Shown here in pieces: positions 51,861-59,464 of a DNA stretch of 64,000 nucleotides; position 1 is the first letter of the stretch, and each line of letters opens with the position of its first letter. The position numbers were made by a program, and so were the translations under genes. Below the pieces are notes generated by a model. The model saw only the letters and a list, made by a program, of their open reading frames with translations, had not been told where the DNA came from and did no database searches. The DNA comes from Bacillus sp. NEB1478 (GTDB lineage: Bacteria; Bacillota; Bacilli; Bacillales; Fictibacillaceae). The stretch spans positions 682,001 through 746,000 of the forward strand of contig NZ_CP134049.1 in NCBI RefSeq assembly GCF_031582965.1, in the 5' to 3' direction.

Positions 51861-51951
51861 CTTAATAAGAATTCTTTTCACGATTCCACCAACAAGAGCC
51901 CTGGTGCAATGGTGAAAGGAATTGATAGTTCCCTAGTTTCTTTTAGAGTAT

Positions 51952-51971
51952 TTTTAAACAGTTGTTTAAAA
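51952..51971. promoter_or_regulatory. 20-bp palindrome upstream of pilM
   Basis: TTTTAAACA-GT-TGTTTAAAA is a perfect 20-bp inverted repeat 48 bases before the pilM start. The same motif occurs at 57412-57431 and 59963-59982. It looks like the operator of a dimeric repressor; no regulator is identified. Confidence 0.5.
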
Positions 51972-52018
51972 TGTGTATCTTTCAATCAGTCATAACAAAC
52001 ATGGCAGGGGTGGGCATA

Positions 52019-52984
52019 ATGAGATTCGGGTTAGGATTTTTCAATAAGAAGAGAATTAACTTAGTCATTCAAGATCATGTGATCCGTTATTTAGACATGA
52101 GACAGCCCGAGCTGTTGGAGGTTAAAAGCTTTGGTGAACGTTATCTTCCTGAAGGAATTGTACAGGATGGTGCGATTTTGGATCGAGAAACGCTGCTCAT
52201 TCTATTAGAAGAGTGTGTGAGTGAGTGGGGAATTAAAGGCAGAGAAGTTCAATTTCTTATTCCAGATAGCAAACTCATCATCCGAAAGCATCAAATTCCT
52301 TTAGAACATAAAGATGATGAAATTAAGGGTTACCTCTACATGGAGTTAGGCAACTCTATCCATTTGCCATTTGAGGATCCTGTCTTTGACTATGTTTTAT
52401 TAGATAAAAAAGAAAATATGAGAGAGATTCTCCTGTTTGCCGCATCTGAAAAAATGGTGACCGATTATGCTTCTCTTTTAGAAGATGCGAAGTTAAAGCC
52501 AACAATCGCGGACGCATCATGTGTAGCCTTATATCGGCTCATCTACCAAAAACAATTAGTTACGGAAGAAGATCATACTCTTTGTTTGCAGTTTGATATT
52601 CCGGCTGTAAAGCTAAGTGTATTTCACCACCATAAACCATTATTCTTCAACCATTTAAAGATGGAGAGTGAAATCAAACAATGGTCTTTTAGACAACAGG
52701 CTATTGAGTGGAAAGGTGATTCTGGTTATATACATGGATTGATCGAGGACAAGCTTATTGAGATTGATAGAATTGTCACCTACTATAAATTTAATTTGAA
52801 TAATGGTCAGCAAGGCATTACAAAAATTGTGCTGTCTGGCGAACTTCCGGAATTAAAATATATTCAAAATAAACTACAAGCAAAATTTGATGTTCCTGTT
52901 ATCATCCTGGATCAATCAGATTCTCAGCTTGCACCACAATTTGATGTTGTCCTAGGTCTTGGTTTAAAAGAGGTACAGCTATGA
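52019..52984 (+). CDS. pilM: Type IV pilus assembly protein PilM
   Basis: The 321-residue protein is an actin-like PilM: VIQDHVIRYLDM at the first phosphate site, VQFLIPDSKLIIRKHQIP, LPFEDPVFDYVLLDK, LFAASEKMVTDYASLLEDA, KPTIADASCVALYRL and IVLSGELPELKYIQ. PilM is cytoplasmic and binds the N terminus of PilN. ATG 52019 follows AGGGGTGGG; an earlier TTG (51962) in frame has no such site and would cross the palindrome. It overlaps pilN by 4 bases. Confidence 0.88.
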   Translation: MRFGLGFFNKKRINLVIQDHVIRYLDMRQPELLEVKSFGERYLPEGIVQDGAILDRETLLILLEECVSEWGIKGREVQFLIPDSKLIIRKHQIPLEHKDDEIKGYLYMELGNSIHLPFEDPVFDYVLLDKKENMREILLFAASEKMVTDYASLLEDAKLKPTIADASCVALYRLIYQKQLVTEEDHTLCLQFDIPAVKLSVFHHHKPLFFNHLKMESEIKQWSFRQQAIEWKGDSGYIHGLIEDKLIEIDRIVTYYKFNLNNGQQGITKIVLSGELPELKYIQNKLQAKFDVPVIILDQSDSQLAPQFDVVLGLGLKEVQL

Positions 52985-53577
52985 TGTTAGTTGATATTAA
53001 TCTACTTCCCAAAAAAGAAGAAAAGTCGTTTCAAACCATGTTGGTTTTAATAGCTGCTACTGCTCTTTTTTTAGGATTATTTACATGGCTAGGATTAAGT
53101 TATTATGTGAATACAGGTACTCTTCATGAAAAAGAGCAGTTGCTTCAGCAGGAGAAAAAACTAGTTGAAGCGAAAATGCAAAATCAAACAACACCAGCTA
53201 TTTCAGCTTCTCCACTAGTTGAAAAAGTTAAATATATACGCAGTAAGAATATTGCAGCTGCTGATCTTCTTCAGCACCTTGTGGGTTTGTTGCCTGAAAG
53301 AGGATTTTTTATAAAATACGAGTACAAGGAAAAATCAACAATCACTATTGAAGCGCAATTTGATACGCTCGATGAAACTTCACAATATTTGCATGAACTC
53401 ACAAACTCGCCTTATTTAACCGAAGCTTCTATTGAAAAAATGGAAACGACCAATATAGAAGAAGTTGAAGAAGGTCAAGATTTGACAGCATTTGAAAATA
53501 TTCTGCCGAGATATCGTGGTCAATACAAAATTAAATTTAACAAAGATCAATTGACCGAGTTAAAAGGTGAAGAATGA
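52981..53577 (+). CDS. pilN: Type IV pilus assembly protein PilN
   Basis: A bitopic protein of 198 residues. A short cytoplasmic start with the PilM-binding motif LVDINLLPKKEEK is followed by one membrane helix (about 20-42), a coiled coil (EKEQLLQQEKKLVEAKMQ) and a small ferredoxin-like domain. The INLLP motif is the hallmark of PilN. It works with PilM and PilO to link cytoplasmic ATPases to the pilus. It overlaps both neighbours by 4 bases. Confidence 0.9.
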   Translation: MMLVDINLLPKKEEKSFQTMLVLIAATALFLGLFTWLGLSYYVNTGTLHEKEQLLQQEKKLVEAKMQNQTTPAISASPLVEKVKYIRSKNIAAADLLQHLVGLLPERGFFIKYEYKEKSTITIEAQFDTLDETSQYLHELTNSPYLTEASIEKMETTNIEEVEEGQDLTAFENILPRYRGQYKIKFNKDQLTELKGEE

Positions 53578-54374
53578 TGACTGATCATAAAAAAGTTCAA
53601 TTATATGTAATCGCAGGATTGCTCATTTTATCCTTAATTGGTGGATTGTACGGTTATTTCGGTGTTCTCTCCCCTTTAAATGCTGATATCACAGCAGTAG
53701 ATTCTGAAATCAAACAGCAGCAAACCTTTATAAAGCAATCAGAGAAAGCGATTTCCATCATTCAAACGACTGATGAAAACACATACCCGCTTCAAGAGGA
53801 AGTTCCCGTGAAACCACTTGTTGATCAACTGTTGCTCCAGTTTGAAAAAGCAGAAGTTTTGTCGGACAGTCTGATTCTGAGCATGCAGTTTAGTGATTCT
53901 GATGATGCACTTGATGAAGAAGAAACAGACCGAGCTTCAAAATCTCAAGAAGCACAGGCTGCAGAAACTAGCAATTCGCCTGTAACAGATAAGACGGAAC
54001 AAACTGAAACAATCACTGATTCTAAAGTGAACGTAACAAAGGAATCATTACCTGACGGTGTAAAAAAAATAACCGCCGAGATGACAGTCCTATCTAAAAA
54101 CTATGAGGGACTAATGAAGTTCATACGTACCATTGAGGACTTGAAGCGCATTACAGTTATTGAAGGAATTACGTTTACTGGACTAAGTGAAATAGAACGG
54201 GCGGCGGCAGAAGCTTCACCTGATCAGTTAAAATATGAGGTGACGATTGCCGCATATTATTTACCAGAGCTTACGGATTATTTAAAAGATCTACCCGAAG
54301 GTGATTTCCCTGCTCCAAACGGAAAAGAAAATCCATTAAGCGGAGCTGAACCAAATCTAAAAAATGACGAATAA
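53574..54374 (+). CDS. pilO: Type IV pilus assembly protein PilO
   Basis: This 266-residue bitopic protein has a membrane helix at about 10-30 (VIAGLLILSLIGGLYGYFGVL), a coiled coil (ITAVDSEIKQQQTFIKQSEKAI) and a C-terminal ferredoxin-like domain (MTVLSKNYEGLMKFIRTIEDLKRITVIEGITF). A charged linker rich in Glu, Thr and Ser (about 105-160) is longer than usual for PilO. No PilP or PilQ follows, as expected in a one-membrane cell. It is the last gene of the pil operon. Confidence 0.88.
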   Translation: MMTDHKKVQLYVIAGLLILSLIGGLYGYFGVLSPLNADITAVDSEIKQQQTFIKQSEKAISIIQTTDENTYPLQEEVPVKPLVDQLLLQFEKAEVLSDSLILSMQFSDSDDALDEEETDRASKSQEAQAAETSNSPVTDKTEQTETITDSKVNVTKESLPDGVKKITAEMTVLSKNYEGLMKFIRTIEDLKRITVIEGITFTGLSEIERAAAEASPDQLKYEVTIAAYYLPELTDYLKDLPEGDFPAPNGKENPLSGAEPNLKNDE

Positions 54375-54404
54375 AAACAAGGCCACGGTGTCTTGTTTTT
54401 TTCT
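54373..54404 (+). terminator. Intrinsic terminator of the pil operon
   Basis: AAAAACAAG (54373-54381) and CTTGTTTTT (54392-54400) form an AT-rich 9-bp stem with a T-rich tail (TTTTTTTTCTTT). It separates pilO from the sigma-D promoter of flaG. Confidence 0.65.
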
Positions 54405-54429
54405 TTACCTATTTTCTTAACTGGCAAAC

Positions 54430-54456
54430 TCAACAATTAAATGGATAATCCGATAT
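54430..54456 (+). promoter_or_regulatory. Sigma-D promoter of flaG-fliDST
   Basis: TCAA (54430-54433, three of four -35 positions), 15 bases, then TCCGATAT (54449-54456) fits the sigma-D consensus. B. subtilis flaG(yvyC)-fliDST is likewise transcribed from a sigma-D promoter. Confidence 0.7.
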
Positions 54457-54489
54457 AACGGATAGAGAAAAATAAAAGGGGCGATGAAG

Positions 54490-54828
54490 GTGGAACTGAA
54501 AGCAATTAGTTCTCCTGTTTTTCAAAAATCTGAGCCTGTGCTGAAAAGCCAAAACCTACAAGACGATACTTCAAAAGCCGAAGCTTCAGTTACAGTAAAA
54601 CCGACGAAAGAAAAGCTGGAAAAAATTATTGGTGCAATGAACGAAATGTTAAGACCGAGTCAGACTTCAACAAAGTTTGTTCTTCACGAAAAACTAGACG
54701 AGTATTATGTGCAAATCGTAGATGAAACGACACATGAAGTAATGAGGGAGATTCCGAACAAAAAGTTTCTGGACATGTATTCTGAAATGATCGATTTTAT
54801 GGGAATCTTCGTGGATAAAAAAATTTAA
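54490..54828 (+). CDS. flaG: FlaG-family flagellar protein (YvyC-like)
   Basis: The 112-residue protein has an unstructured N terminus and a C-terminal FlaG domain: EKIIGAMNEMLRPSQTSTKFVLHEKLDEYYVQIVDETTHEVMREIPNKKFLDMYSEMI. It matches B. subtilis YvyC in size and place before fliD. FlaG is linked to filament-length control. GTG 54490 has AAGGGG 8 bases upstream, whereas ATG 54484 would leave only 2 bases, so the GTG start is favoured. Confidence 0.9.
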   Translation: MELKAISSPVFQKSEPVLKSQNLQDDTSKAEASVTVKPTKEKLEKIIGAMNEMLRPSQTSTKFVLHEKLDEYYVQIVDETTHEVMREIPNKKFLDMYSEMIDFMGIFVDKKI

Positions 54829-54843
54829 GGACGGTGAAGAACC

Positions 54844-56319
54844 GTGAGTGGTATGAGAATTGGCGGGCTTGCAAGTGGAATGGATATTGATTCTATTGTA
54901 AAAGACATGATGAAAGCAGAAAGAATACCATTAGATAAACTATCACAGAAAAGAACTCAATTAGAGTGGCAACGTGATGATTATCGTTCAATAAACAAGC
55001 TCCTGGATGATTTGGATAAGAGTATTTTTGATGGTATAGGAAAGCAAGGGAAGTTCACTACGAAAACTGTTACTAATTCTAATTCAAGTGTTGTATCGGC
55101 AACTGCTAACGGAACGGCAGTTAATACATCGGTTAATATAGAAGTTTTAGCCACAGCAAGTTCAGCAATTTGGGTAGGTGGATCAAAGGATTTAACCAGC
55201 TATCAGACGGTCGGTAATAAAACGTTAACATTTACTGTCACGGATGGTGCAGGTACAAATCAAGGTGTGAAAACGATAGATATTAATGACGGTGATACTG
55301 TAGATACCATAATCTCAAAATTTAACACTTCAGGTCTTGGTGTAACCGCTTTTTATGATAAACAAAATCAAAAATTTGTTTTAACAAAAAAAGATACTGG
55401 TTTTAATTCTTCGATTGTTGTGGATGATGCTTCAACAGCCGCCTTTATGTCTGAGCTCGGATACTCCAATACAACGGGAGAAATCACTGGTAAAACTGCC
55501 GGAAATGATGCTAGTTTTAAAATTAATGGTTACCAGACAACACGTGCGACTAATACATTTGACATCAGTGGGGTTACTTATACTCTACAGCAAGCAGGTA
55601 AAGCAAATATTAGTATTGCAAATAACTTGGACTCCACTGTGGATGTTATTAAGAATTTTGTTGAAAAATATAACGAGACAGTCGATTCAATTAATAAAAA
55701 AATCAGTGAAACGAAGTACCGTAAATTCCCTCCGTTAACTGATGAGCAGCGTAAGGACCTTTCTGAAAAGGAAGCAGAGCTTTGGGATGAAAAGGCCAAG
55801 AGTGGTATGCTTCGTGGAGATTCCATTCTTTCAAATGGACTAAACATAATGAGACAAAATCTTTATGAAACAGTGAATACAGGATATTCCGATTATAATC
55901 AGCTAACTGAGATTGGAATCACAACCGGTAACTATTTTAATAAAGGAAAATTAGAGATAGATGAAGACAAACTTCGGCATGCACTTACAGATAATCCCGA
56001 TTCTGTAATGAAGCTTTTTACTGGATTTACGGATAGTGGTGGTAATGAGGTAAGAGGAATCGCTAAAAATCTTCGGGAAACAATTCATAGTACTATTCAA
56101 AAAATTGAAAGCAAGGCTGGAAAATCAACTTTTACTAATGCACAATTTACACTCGGTCGTGAACTGACAGATGTAAATTCTAGAATCTCGGCTTTCGAAG
56201 ATCGGCTGACTCAAGTGGAAAATCGTTATTGGCGCCAATTTACAGCTATGGAAAAAGCCATTCAACAATCTAACCAGCAATCGATGTACTTAATGCAACA
56301 GTTTGGCGGCGGACAGTAA
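54844..56319 (+). CDS. fliD: Flagellar filament cap protein FliD
   Basis: A hook-associated protein 2 of 491 residues. The FliD N-terminal part is RIGGLASGMDIDSIVKDMMKAER with LSQKRTQLEWQRDDYRSIN. The C-terminal part includes KGKLEIDEDKLRHALTDNPDSVMKLFTG and ends in the coiled coil DRLTQVENRYWRQFTAMEKAIQQSNQQSMYLMQQF. It caps the filament tip and guides flagellin folding. The GTG start has AAGGACGG about 9 bases upstream. Confidence 0.96.
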   Translation: MSGMRIGGLASGMDIDSIVKDMMKAERIPLDKLSQKRTQLEWQRDDYRSINKLLDDLDKSIFDGIGKQGKFTTKTVTNSNSSVVSATANGTAVNTSVNIEVLATASSAIWVGGSKDLTSYQTVGNKTLTFTVTDGAGTNQGVKTIDINDGDTVDTIISKFNTSGLGVTAFYDKQNQKFVLTKKDTGFNSSIVVDDASTAAFMSELGYSNTTGEITGKTAGNDASFKINGYQTTRATNTFDISGVTYTLQQAGKANISIANNLDSTVDVIKNFVEKYNETVDSINKKISETKYRKFPPLTDEQRKDLSEKEAELWDEKAKSGMLRGDSILSNGLNIMRQNLYETVNTGYSDYNQLTEIGITTGNYFNKGKLEIDEDKLRHALTDNPDSVMKLFTGFTDSGGNEVRGIAKNLRETIHSTIQKIESKAGKSTFTNAQFTLGRELTDVNSRISAFEDRLTQVENRYWRQFTAMEKAIQQSNQQSMYLMQQFGGGQ

Positions 56320-56347
56320 TTGAATGAAAAAGGAGTGTTAATTTTAC

Positions 56348-56749
56348 ATGTCCATACTTAGCGCGAATAAAGCATATCAGAACAACTCATTTCAAACAGC
56401 GTCACCAGGTGAATTGACGCTTATGTTATACAACGGATGTTTGAAATTTATCGGTCTCGCACGAACGGCGATCGAGAATAAAAACATCGAAGGTAAAAAC
56501 ACCAATTTATTAAAAGCTCAAAATATCATTAAAGAATTAATGGTTACATTAAACATGGATCAAGAAGTTTCAAAATCGATGATGCAGATGTACGATTACA
56601 TCAACCGACGTTTAGTTGAGGTAAATCTGCACAACAACGTAGAAATTTTAGATGAGATTGAAGACTATGTAACGGATTTCCGCAATACGTGGAAAGAGGT
56701 TATTCAGATCAACCGCCGACTTCAGCACGGGGAAACAGGAAGAGTTTAA
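56348..56749 (+). CDS. fliS: Flagellin export chaperone FliS
   Basis: The 133-residue helical protein has FliS motifs: AYQNNSFQTASPGELTLMLYNGCLKFIGLARTAIE, LNMDQEVSKSMMQMYDYINRRLVEVN and VTDFRNTWKEVIQ. It binds the C terminus of flagellin and prevents premature polymerisation. AAAGGAG precedes the ATG. The stop overlaps the start of fliT. Confidence 0.96.
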   Translation: MSILSANKAYQNNSFQTASPGELTLMLYNGCLKFIGLARTAIENKNIEGKNTNLLKAQNIIKELMVTLNMDQEVSKSMMQMYDYINRRLVEVNLHNNVEILDEIEDYVTDFRNTWKEVIQINRRLQHGETGRV

Positions 56750-57099
56750 TGTCTGCAGTTAAGATTTTATTAGAAATCACAAAAAATTTGCATGATCACG
56801 TGAATGCAGGGCTGCCAAAAGAAGAACGTGAACCATATATCGAGAGGCTGAATGAACTATTAGAGCAGCGTCAAGCGATAATGGACAAACTTCCTTTATC
56901 CTATACTGATGAAGAAAAGCGGATGGGTAAGATGATTGTGAAATTGAATGAAACAATCGAGCCATTACTAGCGCTTAAATTAGACCAGATCAAGCAGAAC
57001 TTAACACTCATGAAAAAGAAAAAGATAAACAATGTCCAGTATGCGAATCCGTATCAATCGGTTTCGTCTGACGGCATGTTTTTTGATAAAAAGAAGTGA
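56749..57099 (+). CDS. fliT: Flagellar protein FliT-like chaperone
   Basis: A charged helical protein of 116 residues (VKILLEITKNLHDHV, RLNELLEQRQAIMDKL, MGKMIVKLNETIEPLLALKLDQIKQNLTLMKKKK), the size and position of B. subtilis FliT after fliS. FliT is the chaperone of FliD. The ATG at 56749 overlaps the fliS stop (TAATG), which sets the start; sequence upstream in the same frame is the end of fliS. A terminator follows. Confidence 0.87.
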   Translation: MSAVKILLEITKNLHDHVNAGLPKEEREPYIERLNELLEQRQAIMDKLPLSYTDEEKRMGKMIVKLNETIEPLLALKLDQIKQNLTLMKKKKINNVQYANPYQSVSSDGMFFDKKK

Positions 57100-57102
57100 A
57101 GT

Positions 57103-57134
57103 AACCTTAGCTACCGGCTAAGGTTTATTTTTTT
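57103..57134. terminator. Terminator of flaG-fliDST, also before the convergent yqhV-like gene
   Basis: AACCTTAGC (57103-57111) pairs with GCTAAGGTT (57117-57125), followed by TATTTTTTTA. Its right arm overlaps the stop codon of the converging gene. Confidence 0.88.
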
Positions 57135-57397
57135 ATTCCATAAACAATGCAAATTACGCCTAACATGATCCAAAGCAGACTTGTAAAGGACAGTTTTGTG
57201 GATAAGCCATATATTCCGAGGGTCATGGTTGAGAAGAAGATGATAGGACCGATAATGGAGAGCAAAGAATTAATAACGAGTGCACGCTCGACAGTATTGT
57301 AATGCAGCATAAAAAAAGCTGCGGTGATTTCTAAAGTTCCCGAAAGAATACGGATCGCGGCCATTCCTAGTACGACTTTTTCGATCATGTTCAGCAA
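57125..57397 (-). CDS. YqhV-like (DUF2619) small membrane protein
   Basis: The 90-residue protein has three predicted helices, with MIEKVVLGMAAIRILSGTLEITAAFFMLHY resembling B. subtilis YqhV (93 residues, DUF2619), a membrane protein of unknown role. The TTG at 57397 has AGGAGG 9 bases upstream; ATG 57388 is the alternative. A longer frame reaching 57493 would run through the palindrome and ribosome site and is rejected. A 20-bp palindrome (57412-57431) lies immediately upstream and probably regulates it. Confidence 0.72.
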   Translation of the reverse strand: MLNMIEKVVLGMAAIRILSGTLEITAAFFMLHYNTVERALVINSLLSIIGPIIFFSTMTLGIYGLSTKLSFTSLLWIMLGVICIVYGIKK

Positions 57398-57411
57398 CGT
57401 CCATTGCCTCC

Positions 57412-57431
57412 TTTTAAACATCTGTTTAAAA
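57412..57431. promoter_or_regulatory. 20-bp palindrome upstream of the yqhV-like gene
   Basis: TTTTAAACA-TC-TGTTTAAAA is a perfect inverted repeat directly abutting the ribosome site of the leftward gene, an ideal operator position. The same motif lies at 51952 and 59963. Confidence 0.55.
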
Positions 57432-57483
57432 ACAATACTCTGTTCTACTGAATTATATGTGGTCAAGCCTGAAATAGAATAAA

Positions 57484-57513
57484 AAAAAGGCAAGCCGGAG
57501 GGGCTTACCTTTT
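57484..57513 (-). terminator. Terminator of the acyltransferase gene
   Basis: AAAAGGCAAGCC and GGCTTACCTTTT form a 12-bp stem with one mismatch. Read leftward it ends in a T tract, just after the acyltransferase stop codon. Confidence 0.75.
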
Positions 57514-57517
57514 CTTT

Positions 57518-58552
57518 CTACGCTGCATTCATTAGATTTTTTCGCTGTGACTTAGGAATTTTTCGTTTTATGTTACCTACAATATAAGCTCCGAACGGCA
57601 GCATGGAGATTAATTTGATAATCGCCATAGAAATGATTAATGAAAGAACGAATAATGCCATGACACGAGTAAATGTGTTTTCGAAAATTTGAGCTGCGTA
57701 TGTTCCAAGATAGCGTTGTACTTGCCAGTGTATCAAGTAAATGCCGAATGAATAATTGCTGATGGTATTTATAATTTTTGATTTTTTAATGAGCTGGCCC
57801 CAAGCGATAACAGCTACACTTATTGAAAGACTGACAGGTAATAAGTCAATTCTGCGTGAGCCGATTCCAGTATATCCCGCCTTGTAAAATACGAACACGA
57901 TTGCTAAGGAAACCAATACTCCCGCAGCTGTCAGCCATTTATACTTTAATAAAGCGGCTGAAATTTTGCTGTAATTTCGGCCGATCACATAGGCAACCGT
58001 AAAATAACAAAACCAAGCGGTAAAAGGAATTTTGAAAATCCCCATGTTTTCCTTTACGAATGCAATGTCACCTTCAAGAATCTGAAAATGAAAGATCATA
58101 GATAAAATGCTTATTGGAATAAGCCATTCCATTTTAAGACGGTATTTCGTAACAAAGTAGTGCAGCACATAAAACTGAAAAATAATAAGAACAAAATAAC
58201 CTTCAAAGCTGCCTAAAAAGATATTTTTAACAATCTTTTGGGAAATATCTACGTTTGGATTTAAATGAAAGCTCACCAACGCATCAATGACTGCAAATGA
58301 TAAGTAAGGAGCAAATATCCATTTTATACGCTTAGACCAAAAATGATCGGGAAGTTTCTCTGGATATCGGTTAGCTAAAATAATCTCTGATAAAACAACG
58401 AATGTTGGTGTTGCGTAACATAGGATAATTCTCATCAATTGATAATATTCGGTTTTTGGAAAGCCAGTCACTAATCCGATATTAGATGTACTGTGTAGAA
58501 AGACAATGGTCAGACATGCAATTGTTCGCAATAAGTTCCATTCTTTTATCAT
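57518..58552 (-). CDS. Acyltransferase 3 family membrane protein
   Basis: This integral membrane protein of 344 residues has about 10 helices. It has the acyltransferase-3 opening EWNLLRTIACLTIVFLHSTSNIG, with the catalytic-type His in FLHS. A second hallmark is SYFGIYLIHW-like NYSFGIYLIHWQVQRYLG. Such enzymes O-acetylate or otherwise acylate surface glycans, peptidoglycan or lipids. It could decorate the local glycopolymer, but it is 33 kb away and in no operon with it, so the substrate is open. Confidence 0.85.
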   Translation of the reverse strand: MIKEWNLLRTIACLTIVFLHSTSNIGLVTGFPKTEYYQLMRIILCYATPTFVVLSEIILANRYPEKLPDHFWSKRIKWIFAPYLSFAVIDALVSFHLNPNVDISQKIVKNIFLGSFEGYFVLIIFQFYVLHYFVTKYRLKMEWLIPISILSMIFHFQILEGDIAFVKENMGIFKIPFTAWFCYFTVAYVIGRNYSKISAALLKYKWLTAAGVLVSLAIVFVFYKAGYTGIGSRRIDLLPVSLSISVAVIAWGQLIKKSKIINTISNYSFGIYLIHWQVQRYLGTYAAQIFENTFTRVMALFVLSLIISMAIIKLISMLPFGAYIVGNIKRKIPKSQRKNLMNAA

Positions 58553-58567
58553 ATTTATCCCTCTTAG

Positions 58568-58651
58568 TTAGTTAGTATTGTCGATGTGTTTATTCAAAAT
58601 CCACCAAACAACACTAACAAAAAAGGGTAAAAATAAGAACAGCCCAAGCAT
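58568..58651 (-). CDS. Possible 27-residue hydrophobic peptide
   Basis: ATG 58651 opens a 27-residue frame beginning MLGLFLFLPFFVSVVWWIL and ending TAA at 58568. GAGG lies 8 bases upstream. It would be a single-helix membrane peptide. The same frame is open back to a stop at 58739-58741 without any usual start codon, so it may instead be the end of a decayed gene. The acyltransferase gene follows on the same strand. Confidence 0.3.
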   Translation of the reverse strand: MLGLFLFLPFFVSVVWWILNKHIDNTN

Positions 58652-58801
58652 GAATGTAACCTCAATGTTAAACGATTTATAAAGGAATGTAATAGTATGT
58701 ACATTTAGTGGATAAAGAGGAAGAGTTTTCTTGCGTTTTTACATGATATTTTAACCGAAAAAAATCGACAAAACTTCTTATTTTTCGCTAATCTTAAGCC
58801 T

Positions 58802-58831
58802 TTGACAACATTTTTGGGTGTGTGTCATACT
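58802..58831 (+). promoter_or_regulatory. Sigma-A promoter of the cold-shock gene
   Basis: A perfect TTGACA (58802-58807), an 18-base spacer and CATACT (58826-58831) precede the csp gene. The other part of this 338-base intergenic stretch (58553-58890) is AT-rich, with only the possible peptide noted above. Confidence 0.55.
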
Positions 58832-58837
58832 ATGAAG

Positions 58838-58856
58838 TGTATAGAGATTCTATACA
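58838..58856 (+). promoter_or_regulatory. Inverted repeat at the csp transcription start
   Basis: TGTATAGA (58838-58845) and TCTATACA (58849-58856) form a perfect 8-bp inverted repeat with a 3-base loop. It begins about 7 bases after the -10 box, so it is either an operator or a 5' hairpin that stabilises the mRNA. Confidence 0.5.
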
Positions 58857-58890
58857 AAGATAAACGCATGATGAAGGGATTGTGAAAGGC

Positions 58891-59088
58891 ATGTTAGGAA
58901 AAGTAAAATGGTTTAACGCAGAAAAAGGTTTTGGATTTATCGAACGCGAAGACGGAGACGATGTATTTGTACATTTCTCTGCAATCAATACTGACGGATT
59001 CAAAAGCCTTGACGAAGGTCAACAAGTTGAGTTTGATATTGTAGATGGAGCACGTGGGCCTCAAGCGGCTAACGTTACTAAACTATAA
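58891..59088 (+). CDS. cspB: Cold-shock protein (CspB family)
   Basis: A 65-residue OB-fold protein. It contains the RNP1-like KGFGFIE and RNP2-like DVFVHFSAI motifs and ends [11 protein letters not shown]. It binds single-stranded nucleic acid as an RNA chaperone. The ATG at 58891 gives the standard N terminus MLGKVKWFN, with GAAGGGA 11 bases upstream; a GTG at 58882 would add three residues. A strong terminator follows. Which Csp paralogue it is cannot be told. Confidence 0.93.
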   Translation: MLGKVKWFNAEKGFGFIEREDGDDVFVHFSAINTDGFKSLDEGQQVEFDIVDGARGPQAANVTKL

Positions 59089-59114
59089 TTTAAAACCATG
59101 ACCATAACTAAGAT

Positions 59115-59144
59115 CCCGCCTGTAAATTTACAGGCGGGTTTTTA
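59115..59144 (+). terminator. Intrinsic terminator of the cold-shock gene
   Basis: CCCGCCTGTAAA and TTTACAGGCGGG form a perfect 24-base inverted repeat (59115-59138), followed by TTTTTA. Confidence 0.93.
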
Positions 59145-59160
59145 TTTGATTTGTTCATCT

Positions 59161-59307
59161 ATAAGCTGCAGATCTCTTTGTCAGTATTGTTTCTGCGGTA
59201 TTCACGTATTATAATACGCTCCATTCCTCGAAACTTCACTTTCTCGACCTCTTTGCTTCTAAATGAACAAATGATTGGATTGATAAGCGGCGAATCTCAT
59301 TGTCAGT
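59161..59307. repeat. Two degenerate direct-repeat units in a gene-free stretch
   Basis: The 376 bases between csp and the GNAT gene hold no convincing gene. Units at 59161-59185 and 59283-59307 match at 21 of 25 positions (ATAAGC...GC...ATCTC...TTGTCAGT), 122 bases apart. Perfect palindromes CGTATTATAATACG (59205-59218) and ATAGGAAGTCCTAT (59337-59350) are also present. These may be remnants of a decayed repeat family. Confidence 0.4.
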
Positions 59308-59423
59308 GACGAGCAAAACTTGCACGAAAACTTAGGATAGGAAGTCCTATTTAACGTTCTTGTCCATATTTTTCAATAAAATTGTATTAAAAAGTGGAAA
59401 AATAGATTTTAAGTTAACAAATA

Positions 59424-59455
59424 CGACTCATTGAGGTTCATCCCTCTTTGAGTCG
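59424..59455. terminator. Terminator of the GNAT gene
   Basis: CGACTCA (59424-59430) and TGAGTCG (59449-59455) form an outer stem, with inner GAGG/CCTC pairing. Read leftward it is followed by TATTT. It lies just beyond the stop codon of the leftward gene. Confidence 0.65.
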
Positions 59456-59464
59456 TTTCCTTTT

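Noticed and set aside
57398..57493. N-terminal extension of the yqhV-like frame
   Set aside because: The extension would be translated through the 20-bp palindrome and the AGGAGG ribosome site of the shorter form.
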